DNA of 64,000 bases, taken from assembly GCA_963839955.1 (NCBI GenBank), contig CAWIXB010000001.1:434001-498000 (forward strand). The letters run 5' to 3'. Position numbers and translations under genes: made by a program. The DNA comes from CAWIXB01 sp963839955 (GTDB lineage Bacteria > Actinomycetota > Actinomycetes > JACCUZ01). Positions within the stretch are counted from its first letter, which is position 1. Each line of letters opens with the position of its first letter. The notes under the pieces are model-generated. The model did no database searches, was not told where the DNA came from, and saw only the letters and a list, made by a program, of their open reading frames with translations. Shown here piece by piece: positions 33,127 through 42,628 of the stretch.

Positions 33127-34031
33127 CCACCTCGACCGCGCCGGCAGAGCCGCGGGTCGGGCCCGGCTGGCGCCACCGGCTCGCTGAACGAGGCATCGAC
33201 CGGCAGCTCTGGCTGTTGCTGCCGGCCGCGGTGTTCGTGGTGCTGCTGTTCCTCTACCCGTTCTTCTACGGGCTCGGGCTCTCGTTCCAGCCCGAGCAGG
33301 GCGGCGCGCTCGCCGACTACGACCGGTTCTTCTCCGACGCCTATCAGCGCGACACCATCTGGAAGACGCTGCGGCTTGCGCTTCCCGCTGCGCTGCTGAA
33401 CGTGCTCGCGTCGGTGCCGATCGCCTACCGTATGCGCGGACGCTTCCGTGGCAAGCGGCTCGTCACCACCGTCCTCGTCGTCCCGATCACCTTGGGCACG
33501 GTGCTCACGGCGCAGGGTCTGCTCAACTTCCTGGGCCCGACCGGCTGGTTCAACCGGGCGATCACCGGCATCGGCCTGGTCGACGACTCGGTGCGGCTGA
33601 CGAACAACTACTGGGGCGTCTTCTTCTCGCTGGTCATCACCGGGTTCCCGTTCGCCTTCCTGTTGGTGCTGTCCTACCTGAGCGGCATCGACCCGACGCT
33701 GGAACGTGCCGCCGCGACACTCGGCGCGCCGAAGTGGCAGCGTTTTCGCTGGGTGACCCTGCCGTTGCTCGCGCCCGGGCTCGCCACCACGTTCTGTCTC
33801 ACCTTCGTCCTGGCGTTCAGTGTGTTCCCGTCCGCCGTGCTGGTCGGTAACCCGGCCGGCGAGACCCGGGTGATCTCCATCGCCGCCTACCAGGCCGCGT
33901 ACGAGCAGTTCGACTATCCGCTGGCCTCGGCCATCGCCATGATCATGGGCGCGATCGAGCTCATCGTCGTCGCCGTCGTGCTGGTCTGGCGCACCCGATT
34001 GTTCACCGGGGCAACGGGAGGTAAGGGCTGA
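33123..34031 (+). CDS. ABC transporter permease 1 (PotB-like)
   Basis: A 302-residue inner-membrane subunit with six predicted helices. The EAA coupling loop is seen in GIDPTLERAAATLGAPKWQRFRWVTLPLLAPG (about residues 188-220), which contacts the ATPase. The sequence has the style of the spermidine/iron/phosphonate permease group. Stop and next start overlap in TGATG by one base. Substrate inferred from context as a uronate. Confidence 0.9.
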   Translation: MTTSTAPAEPRVGPGWRHRLAERGIDRQLWLLLPAAVFVVLLFLYPFFYGLGLSFQPEQGGALADYDRFFSDAYQRDTIWKTLRLALPAALLNVLASVPIAYRMRGRFRGKRLVTTVLVVPITLGTVLTAQGLLNFLGPTGWFNRAITGIGLVDDSVRLTNNYWGVFFSLVITGFPFAFLLVLSYLSGIDPTLERAAATLGAPKWQRFRWVTLPLLAPGLATTFCLTFVLAFSVFPSAVLVGNPAGETRVISIAAYQAAYEQFDYPLASAIAMIMGAIELIVVAVVLVWRTRLFTGATGGKG

Positions 34032-34933
34032 TGACGACCGCCACCGAAGCACGGAGCAGCGGCTCGGTCGCACCTCCGCAGGACAGCCCTCCGAAGACAC
34101 GGCGCCGCATCGTCGCAAGCCCTGCCGCGTGGGCGGTGTGGGCCGTCGTCATCTTCTTCTTCCTCAACCTGGCCGGCGTCGTCGGCTCGGTGCTGGTCAA
34201 CTCGTTCGGCGAGCGCTGGTTCGGCACCTGGCTACCCGAGGCCTGGACGACCAAGTGGTACAGCCAGGCGTGGGACGCGTTCAACCTCTTCCACGTCATC
34301 CTGGTGACCGTCGAGATAGCTGCGCTCGTCGTAGGTCTGTCCCTGGTGGTCGGCGTACCTGCCGCGTACGCACTGGCGCGGCGCAACTTCCCCGGCAAGC
34401 GCGTCGTCTACGTGTTGTTCCTGCTGCCGATCCTGATGCCGCCGATCACCTACGGCATCCCGCTCGCCACCGTGCTGTACAAGTTCGGGCTCGCCGGTCA
34501 CATGTCGGGTGTGGTGCTTGCCAACCTCGTGCCGTCCGTGCCCTTCGTCATCCTGACCATGACGCCGTTCATCGAGCAGGTCGACCCGCGCATCGAGAAC
34601 GCCGCCCGGATGTGCGGCGCGACCACCCGCGCGATCTTCATGCGCGTGCTCACACCGTTGCTGCTGCCAGGCATCCTGGCCTCGGCCATCCTGGTGCTGG
34701 TGCGCACCGTGGGCATGTTCGAGCTGACGTTCCTCACCGCCGGTGCCGACTCGCAGACCCTGGTGGTCGCGCTCTACTACACGATGTCCGCTGCCGGGAT
34801 CCGTGCACAGCAGTCCGTCGACGCGATGGCGGTCATCTACACCTCGATGATGCTGGTGCTGCTGGTGACGGCCCTGCGCTTCGTCAACCCGACCCAGCTC
34901 GTCGCGCGGGTGAAGGAGGAGCCGGACTCGTGA
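34031..34933 (+). CDS. ABC transporter permease 2 (PotC-like)
   Basis: A 300-residue second permease with six predicted helices after a 35-residue cytoplasmic lead. The EAA-type loop reads VDPRIENAARMCGATTRAIFMRVLTPLLLPG around residues 185-215. It pairs with the preceding permease to form the channel. It overlaps the KDPG aldolase gene by 4 nt (GTGA). Confidence 0.9.
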   Translation: MTTATEARSSGSVAPPQDSPPKTRRRIVASPAAWAVWAVVIFFFLNLAGVVGSVLVNSFGERWFGTWLPEAWTTKWYSQAWDAFNLFHVILVTVEIAALVVGLSLVVGVPAAYALARRNFPGKRVVYVLFLLPILMPPITYGIPLATVLYKFGLAGHMSGVVLANLVPSVPFVILTMTPFIEQVDPRIENAARMCGATTRAIFMRVLTPLLLPGILASAILVLVRTVGMFELTFLTAGADSQTLVVALYYTMSAAGIRAQQSVDAMAVIYTSMMLVLLVTALRFVNPTQLVARVKEEPDS

Positions 34934-35547
34934 CCGACCTCCGTGCGGCGCTGCGTGACCAGCGGGTGCTGCCGGTGCTGCGCCTGCCCTCCGCCGAACA
35001 GGCGAGCGCAGCGGCCGCGTCCATGCTCGACCTCGGGCTGCGCGTCGTGGAGCTGACTGCCACTACACCGGGATGGGATGGCGCGCTCGCCGACGCGCGA
35101 GCGGCGGCGCCGGCCGGTACCTGGGTCGGCATGGGCACCGTGCGTACGGCCGAGGACGCCGAGCGCGCGGTCGGCGCTGGAGCACAGTTCCTCGTCAGCC
35201 CGTGGCCGGCGGCCGACGTTCGCCGGGTCGCTGATGACGCGGGCGTGGTCTTCCTCGAGGGCGGGTTCAGCCCGGGTGAGGTGGCCGCAGCGGCGCGGCT
35301 CGGTCCGGCGAAGGTCTTCCCGGCGCACGTCTGCGGACCTGTCTACCTGCGCAGCATCCGTGCCGTGCTGCCAGACGACGCGTTCCTGGTGCCGACGGGA
35401 GGCATCGCCCTCGACGACGTCCCGGACTGGCTCGCGGCGGGTGCGGCGGCGGTCGGCGTCGGCAGCGACCTGCTGGCACCGGGTGCCGACGAGCGACTCC
35501 GCGCCGTGCTGGCGCAGACCGCGACGAACGGGGAGAGCGCAGCATGA
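34930..35547 (+). CDS. eda: 2-keto-3-deoxy-6-phosphogluconate aldolase
   Basis: A 205-residue class I aldolase that splits KDPG into pyruvate and glyceraldehyde-3-phosphate, the last step of the local pathway. The (beta/alpha)8 barrel shows E41 in VVELTATTPG, GMGTV at 68-72, and the Schiff-base lysine K128 in PAKVFPA, with the phosphate-binding VPTGGI later. Slightly short but normal for the family. GTG start overlaps the permease stop; 4-nt ATGA overlap with the next gene. Confidence 0.93.
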   Translation: MTDLRAALRDQRVLPVLRLPSAEQASAAAASMLDLGLRVVELTATTPGWDGALADARAAAPAGTWVGMGTVRTAEDAERAVGAGAQFLVSPWPAADVRRVADDAGVVFLEGGFSPGEVAAAARLGPAKVFPAHVCGPVYLRSIRAVLPDDAFLVPTGGIALDDVPDWLAAGAAAVGVGSDLLAPGADERLRAVLAQTATNGESAA

Positions 35548-36752
35548 AGATCACCGACGCGCGCGTCGTGGTGACCAGCCCCGGTCGCAACTTCGTGACG
35601 CTCAAGGTCGTGACCGGCGAGGGTGTGACCGGCGTCGGCGACGCCACCCTCAACGGACGCGAGCTCGCGGTCGAGGCCTACCTGCGCGAGCATGTCGTCC
35701 CGCTGCTCATCGGCCGCGATCCGGCGCGCATCGAGGACACCTGGCAGTACCTCTACCAGGGTGCCTACTGGCGACGCGGCCCGGTGACGATGAGCGCCAT
35801 CGCCGCCGTCGACACGGCGCTCTGGGACATCAAGGGCAAGGTGGCGGGCCTGCCCGTCTACCAGCTGCTGGGCGGACGTTCTCGCGACGGCGTCACCGTT
35901 TACGGCCACGCCAACGGCGAGACCGTCGACGCCGTGCTCGGCGAGGTCGCCCGCTTCGTGGGCCTGGGCTACCGCGCGGTGCGAGTGCAGACCGGCGTCC
36001 CGGGTCTGACCAAGACCTACGGCGTGAGCAGCGACAAGATGTTCTACGAGCCGGCCGACGCGGCTCGCCCTACCGAGACCGTGTGGTCGACGCCGCGCTA
36101 CCTCGCGCACGTCCCGGGTGTGTTCGCCCGGGTGCGCGAGGAGTTCGGGCCGGAGCTGCGCCTGCTCCACGACGTGCACCATCGGCTCACCCCCATCGAG
36201 GCGGCGCGTCTGGGCAAGAGCCTCGAGCCCCACGACCTGACGTGGATGGAAGACCCGGTGCGCGCTGAGCTGCAGGAGGGCTTCCGGCTCATCCGCGCAC
36301 ACACGACCACGCCGATCGCGGTGGGTGAGGTCTTCAACAGCATCTGGGACTGCGCCACGCTTATCCGGGAACAGCTCATCGACTACATCCGCGCGAGTGT
36401 CGTGCACGCCGGCGGCATCACGCACCTGCGGCGCATCTTCGATCTCGCGGCTCTGCACCACGTGCGCAGCGGCTCGCACGGTGCCACCGACCTCTCGCCC
36501 GTGTGCATGGCGGCGGCGCTGCACCTCGACGTCGCGATCCCGAACTTCGGTCTGCAGGAGTACATGCGCCACACGCCCGAGACCCAGGACGTGTTCCCGC
36601 ACGGCTACCAGTTCGACGACGGCTACCTGCACCCGGCCGAGACGCCTGGGCTCGGGGTCGACATCGACGAGGAGGCGGCGGCGCGCTATCCCTACAACCC
36701 GGCGTACCTGCCGGTGAACCGGCTCGAGGACGGGACGCTGCAACCGTGGTGA
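35544..36752 (+). CDS. manD: D-mannonate dehydratase, enolase superfamily (ManD type)
   Basis: A 402-residue enolase-superfamily dehydratase turning D-mannonate into 2-keto-3-deoxygluconate. The N-terminal capping domain includes YLYQGAYWRRGPVTMSAIAAVD; the barrel shows YGHANGE, RVQTGVPG, the metal and proton-transfer region LLHDVHHRLTPIEA, then WMEDPV and VGEVFNSIWDC, as in ManD rather than the unrelated UxuA fold. It is read inside the uronate operon, overlapping genes on both sides by 4 nt. Confidence 0.93.
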   Translation: MKITDARVVVTSPGRNFVTLKVVTGEGVTGVGDATLNGRELAVEAYLREHVVPLLIGRDPARIEDTWQYLYQGAYWRRGPVTMSAIAAVDTALWDIKGKVAGLPVYQLLGGRSRDGVTVYGHANGETVDAVLGEVARFVGLGYRAVRVQTGVPGLTKTYGVSSDKMFYEPADAARPTETVWSTPRYLAHVPGVFARVREEFGPELRLLHDVHHRLTPIEAARLGKSLEPHDLTWMEDPVRAELQEGFRLIRAHTTTPIAVGEVFNSIWDCATLIREQLIDYIRASVVHAGGITHLRRIFDLAALHHVRSGSHGATDLSPVCMAAALHLDVAIPNFGLQEYMRHTPETQDVFPHGYQFDDGYLHPAETPGLGVDIDEEAAARYPYNPAYLPVNRLEDGTLQPW

Positions 36753-37705
36753 GTACCTCCGACGTCCTCGTGCTGGGCGAGGTGCTCGTCGAGCTCACGT
36801 CGCGGGAGCCGTTGCGCAACGGCGCCACACTGCGACTCTCCTTCTCCGGCGACGCGCTCAACGCCGCTGCCGCCTCCGCCGCCGCGGGCGCAGCGACGGC
36901 GCTCGTCGCGCGGGTGCCCGACGACGACCTCGGCGACGACCTGGTGGCTCGGGCCGAGGCGCTCGGCGTCGACACGTCGCTCGTACGCCGGGTGCCGGGC
37001 CAGCACGGGCTCTACCTGCAGCACGCCGATCCGTCCGGAGCGCGCGAGTTCGTGTACGCGCGGTCCGGCAGCGCAGGTTCGGGCCTGCACCCCGACGACG
37101 TGCCCGAGTCGGCGCTGACTTCCGCGCGCGCGGTGCTCGCCAGCGGCATCGCGTGTGCAGTGTCGGCGACGGCGCGCGCGGCCGTCGAGCGCGCCGCCTT
37201 GCTTGCCGACCTCTTCGTCTACGACCCGAACTGGCGTCCGCGGCTCGTAACTGCAGAGACGGCGGCCGAGCACCTGCGTGCCCTGGCGCCGCACGCGCGC
37301 CTGGTCACGCCGGCGTGGCCGCAGGAGGCAAAGGCACTGCTCGGCGCGGCGGACGCCGTGCCCGAGGACGCGGCGTCCGCAGCGAAGATCCTGCGCCACT
37401 GGGGCGCGGGCGCCGTGGCGGTCACGCTCGGCAGTGAGGGCGTGCTCGTCGACGACGCGGGCAGACTCACCCATGTGCCTGCTTTCGCGCCGGAGCGCCT
37501 GGTGGACCAGACAGGTGCCGGCGACGTGCTCGCGGGCACGGTGACTGCACGGCTTGCGCTCGGTGACCCACTGCTCGCGGCGGTGCGGCTCGGCGCCGCA
37601 GCCGCGTCGCTGTCGTTGCAGGGTGAGGGTGGCACCGGCCACCTTCCCACCCTCGCGGAGACGAGAAGGCTGACCGAGAGCAGAACCGAGGAGGCGACAA
37701 GATGA
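36749..37705 (+). CDS. kdgK: PfkB family sugar kinase, probable 2-keto-3-deoxygluconate kinase
   Basis: A 318-residue ribokinase-fold kinase. The glycine-rich N-terminal sugar site is diverged (FSGDALNAAAASAAAGAATALVARV), and the catalytic motif DQTGAGDVLAGT near residues 254-265 carries the base Asp and anion hole. Its place between mannonate dehydratase and altronate dehydratase, plus presence of KDPG aldolase, makes KDG the probable substrate. GTG start overlaps the previous stop by 4 nt. Confidence 0.88.
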   Translation: MSTSDVLVLGEVLVELTSREPLRNGATLRLSFSGDALNAAAASAAAGAATALVARVPDDDLGDDLVARAEALGVDTSLVRRVPGQHGLYLQHADPSGAREFVYARSGSAGSGLHPDDVPESALTSARAVLASGIACAVSATARAAVERAALLADLFVYDPNWRPRLVTAETAAEHLRALAPHARLVTPAWPQEAKALLGAADAVPEDAASAAKILRHWGAGAVAVTLGSEGVLVDDAGRLTHVPAFAPERLVDQTGAGDVLAGTVTARLALGDPLLAAVRLGAAAASLSLQGEGGTGHLPTLAETRRLTESRTEEATR

Positions 37706-39225
37706 GTCTGGTACGGCTGCACGACGGCGACGACGTGGCGATCGCGACCGTCGCCATGCCGGCGGGCTCCTCGGACCGCCCGCTCGGTGGCGACGAGGTG
37801 CGACTGGGTGCCGGCGTGCCCGCCGGTCACAAGGTGGCACTGCGCGCCCTTCGGGAGGGCGACCTGGTGCGCAAGTACGGCCAGGTCATCGGCCGAGCGC
37901 TCACCGACATCGCGGTCGGCGACCACGTCCACTCGCACAACCTCGGCATGCCCGAGGACGCCGCGGCGCGCACGCCCAACCCGGCTGGGGAGGTCGTCCT
38001 TCCTGACCTGCCGGCCGACCTACGTCGCACCTTCCAGGGCATCCGCCGCCCAGACGGCCGGGTGGCCACCCGCAACTTCATCGGCGTGCTCACCACAGTC
38101 AACTGCTCGGCCACCGTCGCGCGCAAGGTCGCGCGCATGACCGAGGACGAGGCCGCGGAGGTCGACGGTGTCGACGGTGTCGTCGCACTCACGCACGGCA
38201 CCGGCTGTGGCATGGCGGCCGAGGGTGAGGGCTGGGACCTGTTGCGGCGCACGCTCGCCGGCTACGCGCGTCATCCCAACATCGGCGGACTCGTCGTCGT
38301 CGGTCTCGGTTGCGAGGTCAACGCGGTCGCCGGGTTCATGGGCGACCTCGGTGTGGCCGACCACGTGCCGGTCGCGTCGTACACGATCCAGGACCTCGGC
38401 GGCACGCGCACCGCGGTCGACAACGGCGTCGAGCTCGTGCGGGGCATGGTCGACCAGCTCGCCGGCACGGCGCGCACCGAGGTCGGCGTCGAGGAGATGG
38501 TGCTCGGCCTGCAGTGCGGAGGCTCGGACGGCTGGTCAGGTCTGACCGCCAACCCCGCACTCGGTGTCGCGTCCGACCTGCTCGTCGCCGCCGGTGCGAC
38601 GTCGGTGCTGGGGGAGACCCCCGAGGTCTACGGCGCGGAGCACCTGCTCGCCGCGCGCGCCGACGACCCCAAGGTCGCGGACGCGTTGATGGACCGCATC
38701 AGGTGGTGGGAGGAGTACACCCACGGCCAGGGCACGACCATCGACGGCAACCCGTCGCCGGGCAACAAGGAAGGCGGCATCACCACCATCCTCGAGAAGT
38801 CGCTGGGCGCGGTGGCGAAGGCCGGGCACGGTCCGCTCTCGGCCGTGTGCAGCTACGCCGAGGACGTGCCGCGTCCGGGACTGGTGTTCATGGACACGCC
38901 CGGCTACGACCCCGTTTCCGTCACCGGCATGGTCGCCGGCGGCGCCACGATGATCTGCTTCACGACCGGGCGCGGCTCGGTCTTCGGCAGCCGTCCCGTG
39001 CCCACGGTCAAGCTGGCCAGCAACGCCGAGATGGCGCGCCGCATGGTCGGCGACATCGATCTCGACTGCTCGCCGGTGATCGAGAACGACCTGCCGATGC
39101 ACGAGATGGGCCGACAGGTCTACGACCTCCTGCTCGACGTCGCCTCCGGGCAGCTCAGCGCCAGCGAGGAGATGGGACTCGGCGGCGAGGAGATCGTGCC
39201 CTGGCAGCTCGGCGCGGTGCTGTGA
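37702..39225 (+). CDS. uxaA: Altronate dehydratase family (UxaA)
   Basis: A 507-residue single-chain UxaA: an N-terminal SAF-like domain (about residues 1-95, VRLHDGDDVAIATV, HVHSHNLG) and a large C-terminal dehydratase domain (IRRPDGRVATRNFIGVLTTVNCSATVA; LTHGTGCGMA; GLQCGGSDGWSGLTANPALG). It dehydrates altronate to KDG in the galacturonate branch, using Fe2+ or Mn2+. Its presence next to ManD shows that both uronate branches are served. Overlaps neighbours by 4 nt. Confidence 0.93.
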   Translation: MSLVRLHDGDDVAIATVAMPAGSSDRPLGGDEVRLGAGVPAGHKVALRALREGDLVRKYGQVIGRALTDIAVGDHVHSHNLGMPEDAAARTPNPAGEVVLPDLPADLRRTFQGIRRPDGRVATRNFIGVLTTVNCSATVARKVARMTEDEAAEVDGVDGVVALTHGTGCGMAAEGEGWDLLRRTLAGYARHPNIGGLVVVGLGCEVNAVAGFMGDLGVADHVPVASYTIQDLGGTRTAVDNGVELVRGMVDQLAGTARTEVGVEEMVLGLQCGGSDGWSGLTANPALGVASDLLVAAGATSVLGETPEVYGAEHLLAARADDPKVADALMDRIRWWEEYTHGQGTTIDGNPSPGNKEGGITTILEKSLGAVAKAGHGPLSAVCSYAEDVPRPGLVFMDTPGYDPVSVTGMVAGGATMICFTTGRGSVFGSRPVPTVKLASNAEMARRMVGDIDLDCSPVIENDLPMHEMGRQVYDLLLDVASGQLSASEEMGLGGEEIVPWQLGAVL

Positions 39226-40706
39226 CGGCGGAGGCAACCCCCGTCTCGACCGGCACGCAACGACTGGGGCTCGGCGCGCTCGACCAGCTGCGGCGCGACG
39301 GCTCGTGGACACCACCGGCCGTCGACCCGCGTGCGGTCCGCGTGGGCGTCGTTCATCTCGGCCTCGGCGCCTTCGCCCGCGCGCACCAGGCGGTGCACAC
39401 CGAGCTCGCGGCAGCCGCGACCGGCGACGAGTCGTGGGGCATCGCCGGCGTCACTCAGCGCTCGGCGTCGGTGCGCGACCAGCTCGTCCCGCAGGACGGG
39501 CTCTACACCGTTCTCGAGCGCGGACCGGGTGCGACCCCGCTGCGCGTGGTTGGCAGCGTGCGCGACGTCGTCGACGGGTCCGGTTCGCCCGAGACCGTCG
39601 TCGCGCGGCTGGCCGACTCCGAGGTACGCCTGGTGACCCTCACGGTCACCGAGAAGGGCTACCGTCGCCGGGCCGACGGCGCGCTCGACCTGGCCGACAC
39701 CGACGTCGCGGCCGACATCGCGGGCCGTCTGCCGGTCACCGTCGTCGGGCGCCTGGTGCGCGGGCTGCGGCGCAGGTACGACGAGTCACGGGCGCCCGTC
39801 ACGGTGCTGTCCTGCGACAACCTCGTCGCGAACGGCACGGTGTTGCGTGACCTCGTCTCCGACTTCTGCGACGCCCTCCCGGCCGCGCGGTCCGCCGGTC
39901 TGCAGGAGTGGCTGGCCGAGTCGGTGCGGTTCCCGTCGTGCATGGTCGACCGCATCGTGCCGCGCACCACCGATGCCGATCGCGCGACCGTCCGTGACCT
40001 CCTGGGACTCGACGACCACGGCCTCGTGGTCACCGAGCCGTTCTCCCAGTGGGTGGTGGAGGACGACTTCGCGACGAGCCGGCCCGCGTGGGAGCGCGCG
40101 GGTGTGGTGCTCACCGACGACGTCGCTCCCTGGGAGACCGTCAAGCTGCGCACACTCAACTCGACTCACTCGTTGCTCGCCTACCTCGGCGCGCTGCGCG
40201 GCTACCGGACCATCGCCGAGGCCATGCACGACGACGACCTGGTCGCCGCGGCGCAGGCCTTGATGGTCGACGACGTCGCGCCCACCCTGCAGGTGCCGGC
40301 CGGGCTCGACCTCGCCGACTACCAGCGTTCGGTCCTCGAGCGCTTCGCCAACCCGGCGCTGGCGCACACCACGACACAGGTGGCGATGGACGGATCGCAG
40401 AAGCTCCCGGTGCGCCTGCTCGGCACCGTGCGCGACCGGCTGGCCGAGGGCGCCGTGCCGCAGTGGGCCTCGCTGGCGGTGGCCGGCTGGATGGCGTACG
40501 TCGTCCGCTGCTGTGCCGACGGCGGGCCCGGTGGACTCGACGACCCGCTGGCCGTGCGTCTCTGCGCGGCGGTGGACAGCGCGACCGCAGCGGCCGACAT
40601 CGTCGACCGCCTCCTCGGGATTCCCGAGGTCTTCGGTACGGACCTGGCCGACGAGGGTGGCCTGCGGGCAGTCCTGGTAGACCACGTTCAGCGACTGACC
40701 GGCTGA
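39222..40706 (+). CDS. uxuB: Mannitol dehydrogenase family reductase (fructuronate/tagaturonate reductase)
   Basis: A 494-residue long-chain polyol dehydrogenase. N-terminal Rossmann region begins VGVVHLGLGAFARAHQAV; the catalytic motif K-x5-N-x2-H is seen in VKLRTLNSTHSLLAYLG. It reduces fructuronate to mannonate with NADH, and probably tagaturonate to altronate as well, since no second reductase is encoded nearby. Last gene of the operon; its stop codon lies inside the terminator hairpin. Confidence 0.9.
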   Translation: MTAEATPVSTGTQRLGLGALDQLRRDGSWTPPAVDPRAVRVGVVHLGLGAFARAHQAVHTELAAAATGDESWGIAGVTQRSASVRDQLVPQDGLYTVLERGPGATPLRVVGSVRDVVDGSGSPETVVARLADSEVRLVTLTVTEKGYRRRADGALDLADTDVAADIAGRLPVTVVGRLVRGLRRRYDESRAPVTVLSCDNLVANGTVLRDLVSDFCDALPAARSAGLQEWLAESVRFPSCMVDRIVPRTTDADRATVRDLLGLDDHGLVVTEPFSQWVVEDDFATSRPAWERAGVVLTDDVAPWETVKLRTLNSTHSLLAYLGALRGYRTIAEAMHDDDLVAAAQALMVDDVAPTLQVPAGLDLADYQRSVLERFANPALAHTTTQVAMDGSQKLPVRLLGTVRDRLAEGAVPQWASLAVAGWMAYVVRCCADGGPGGLDDPLAVRLCAAVDSATAAADIVDRLLGIPEVFGTDLADEGGLRAVLVDHVQRLTG

Positions 40707-40731
40707 GCCGGCAATAGCCGGCTCAGCCGGT
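40698..40731 (+). terminator. Terminator of the uronate operon
   Basis: A 15-bp perfect stem (ACCGGCTGAGCCGGC at 40698-40712 with complement at 40717-40731) closes on an AATA loop and overlaps the uxuB stop codon. GC-rich, no U-tract. Confidence 0.85.
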
Positions 40732-40911
40732 AGACATCAAGCGCTGCGACGCTGCGCGGTGCACCGCAGGTCAGGGGGTCGGCACGATGAAACGAGTTTC
40801 ATCGGGCGCTGGTTGTCCACCGCCGACGTCTCCGCGGAAACGTCCTCACCTACGGCGGCCTAGCGGACGTCGTGCGCCATCAGGTTTTCAGGACCAGAGT
40901 TCGAGAGACAG
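40732..40911. other. Intergenic region with two dyads
   Basis: The gap between convergent uxuB and XPB helicase genes contains CGATGAAAC / GTTTCATCG (40785-40793 and 40796-40804, 2-nt spacer) and the 20-bp near-palindrome GACGTCTCCGCGGAAACGTC (40825-40844, one mismatched pair), which closely matches the palindrome at 6230-6245. No gene is seen. Confidence 0.6.
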
Positions 40912-42564
40912 TCAGCTGGCGTCGAGGGACGGGAGGTCGTCGGCGTCGACGATCCGGTAGGCGTAGCCCTGCTCGGCGAGGAAGCGCTGCCGGTGGGCGG
41001 CGTACTCCTGGTCGAGCGTGTCGCGCGCGGTCACGGCGTAGAAGCGCGCGGACCGGCCGTCGGCCTTCGGGCGCAGCACCCGGCCCAGCCGTTGCGCCTC
41101 TTCCTGGCGTGACCCGAAGGTCCCCGACACCTGGATGGCCACCGTGGCCTCGGGCAGGTCGATGGAGAAGTTCGCGACCTTCGAGACGACGAGCAACGAG
41201 ATCTCGCCGGAGCGGAAGGCGTCGTAGAGCCGCTCGCGTTCCTTCACGGTCGTCTCGCCCTTGATGACCGGCGCGTCGAGCCGAACGCCTAGGTCGTCGA
41301 GCTGGTCGAGGTACTGCCCGATGACGAGCATCTGCTCGCTACGGTGTCGCTCGACGAGCCCCAGCACGACGCGGGTCTTCGTCGGCGACGACGACGCGAA
41401 GCGGTAGCGGTCCTCCGGCTCGGCGGTGGCGTAGGCCAGCCGCTCGGAGTCGGTGAGGGTCACCCGCACCTCGACGCAGTCGGCGGGCGCGATGTAGCCC
41501 TGCGTCTCGATGTCCTTCCACGGAGCGTCATAGCGCTTCGGTCCGATCAGCGAGAAGACGTCGCCCTCACGGCCGTCCTCACGCACCAGCGTCGCGGTGA
41601 GCCCGAGCCGGCGGCGGGCCTGGAGATCGGCGGTCATCCGGAAGATCGGCGCAGGCAGCAAGTGCACCTCGTCGTAGATGACGAGCCCCCAGTCGCGCGC
41701 GTCGAGCAGCTCGAGGTGGCGGTAGACGCCCTTCCGTCGCGTCGTCATCACCTGGTACGTCGCGATGGTGACCGGCCGGATCTCCTTGCGCGCGCCGGAG
41801 TACTCACCTATCTCGTCCTCGGTGAGCGAGGTCCGCTTCAGCAGCTCGTGACGCCACTGCCGCGCGGCGACGGTGTTGGTCACCAGGATGAGGGTGGTGG
41901 CCTGTGCGCGCGCCATCGCCGCCGTGCCGACGATCGTCTTTCCCGCGCCGCAGGGCAGCACCACGACGCCGGAGCCGCCGTGCCAGAAACCCTCGACCGC
42001 CTCCGACTGGTAGGGCCGCATCATCCAGTCGTCCTGGACCAGCGTGATCGCGTGGGCCTCGCCGTCGACGTAGCCCGCCAGGTCCTCCGCGGGCCACCCG
42101 AGCTTGAGCAGGATCTGCTTGAGGTGGCCGCGCTCGGACGGGTGGACGACGAGGGTGTCAGGGTCGACGCGCGCGCCGACGAGGGGCTGCACCTTCTTGG
42201 CCCGCACGACCTCTTCGAGGACAGCACGGTCGCTGGTGACCAGGACGAGGCCGTGGACGGGGTGCTTCTCCAGCCGGAGCCGGCCGTAGCGCGCCATCGT
42301 CTCCGCCACGTCGACCAGCAGGGTGTGCGGCACGGCGTAGCGGCTGTACTTGAGCAGCACGTCGACGACCTGCTCGGCGTCGTGGCCCGCCGCACGCGCG
42401 TTCCACAGGCCCAGCGGGGTCAGCCGGTAGGTGTGGACGTGCTCTGGTGAGCGCTCGAGCTCGGCGAACGGGGCGATCTCGCGCCGGCACTCCGTGGCCT
42501 GCTCGTGGTCGACCTCGAGGAGAAGGGTCTTGTCGGACTGGACGATGAGAGGGCCGTCGGTCAC
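40912..42564 (-). CDS. XPB-type DNA repair helicase
   Basis: A 550-residue superfamily 2 helicase of the bacterial XPB group. After an N-terminal domain (about 1-170) come PYQSEAVEGFW, Walker A PCGAGKT at 204-210, the DEVH box in VIYDEVHLLPA, and the C-terminal RecA domain with QRLGRVLRPKADG. Archaeal/bacterial XPB unwinds 3'-5' and is linked to nucleotide excision repair. GTG 42564 gives the usual length; the upstream open frame lacks homology. Its usual partner gene is 1.1 kb away on the same strand, separated by a sulfotransferase gene. Confidence 0.94.
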   Translation of the reverse strand: MTDGPLIVQSDKTLLLEVDHEQATECRREIAPFAELERSPEHVHTYRLTPLGLWNARAAGHDAEQVVDVLLKYSRYAVPHTLLVDVAETMARYGRLRLEKHPVHGLVLVTSDRAVLEEVVRAKKVQPLVGARVDPDTLVVHPSERGHLKQILLKLGWPAEDLAGYVDGEAHAITLVQDDWMMRPYQSEAVEGFWHGGSGVVVLPCGAGKTIVGTAAMARAQATTLILVTNTVAARQWRHELLKRTSLTEDEIGEYSGARKEIRPVTIATYQVMTTRRKGVYRHLELLDARDWGLVIYDEVHLLPAPIFRMTADLQARRRLGLTATLVREDGREGDVFSLIGPKRYDAPWKDIETQGYIAPADCVEVRVTLTDSERLAYATAEPEDRYRFASSSPTKTRVVLGLVERHRSEQMLVIGQYLDQLDDLGVRLDAPVIKGETTVKERERLYDAFRSGEISLLVVSKVANFSIDLPEATVAIQVSGTFGSRQEEAQRLGRVLRPKADGRSARFYAVTARDTLDQEYAAHRQRFLAEQGYAYRIVDADDLPSLDAS

Positions 42565-42628
42565 AGTCCAGTGTCCCTCATCTGGATACCCTGGCGCGAA
42601 CGGGGCTTTGCGGCGGAACGGAGCAAGC

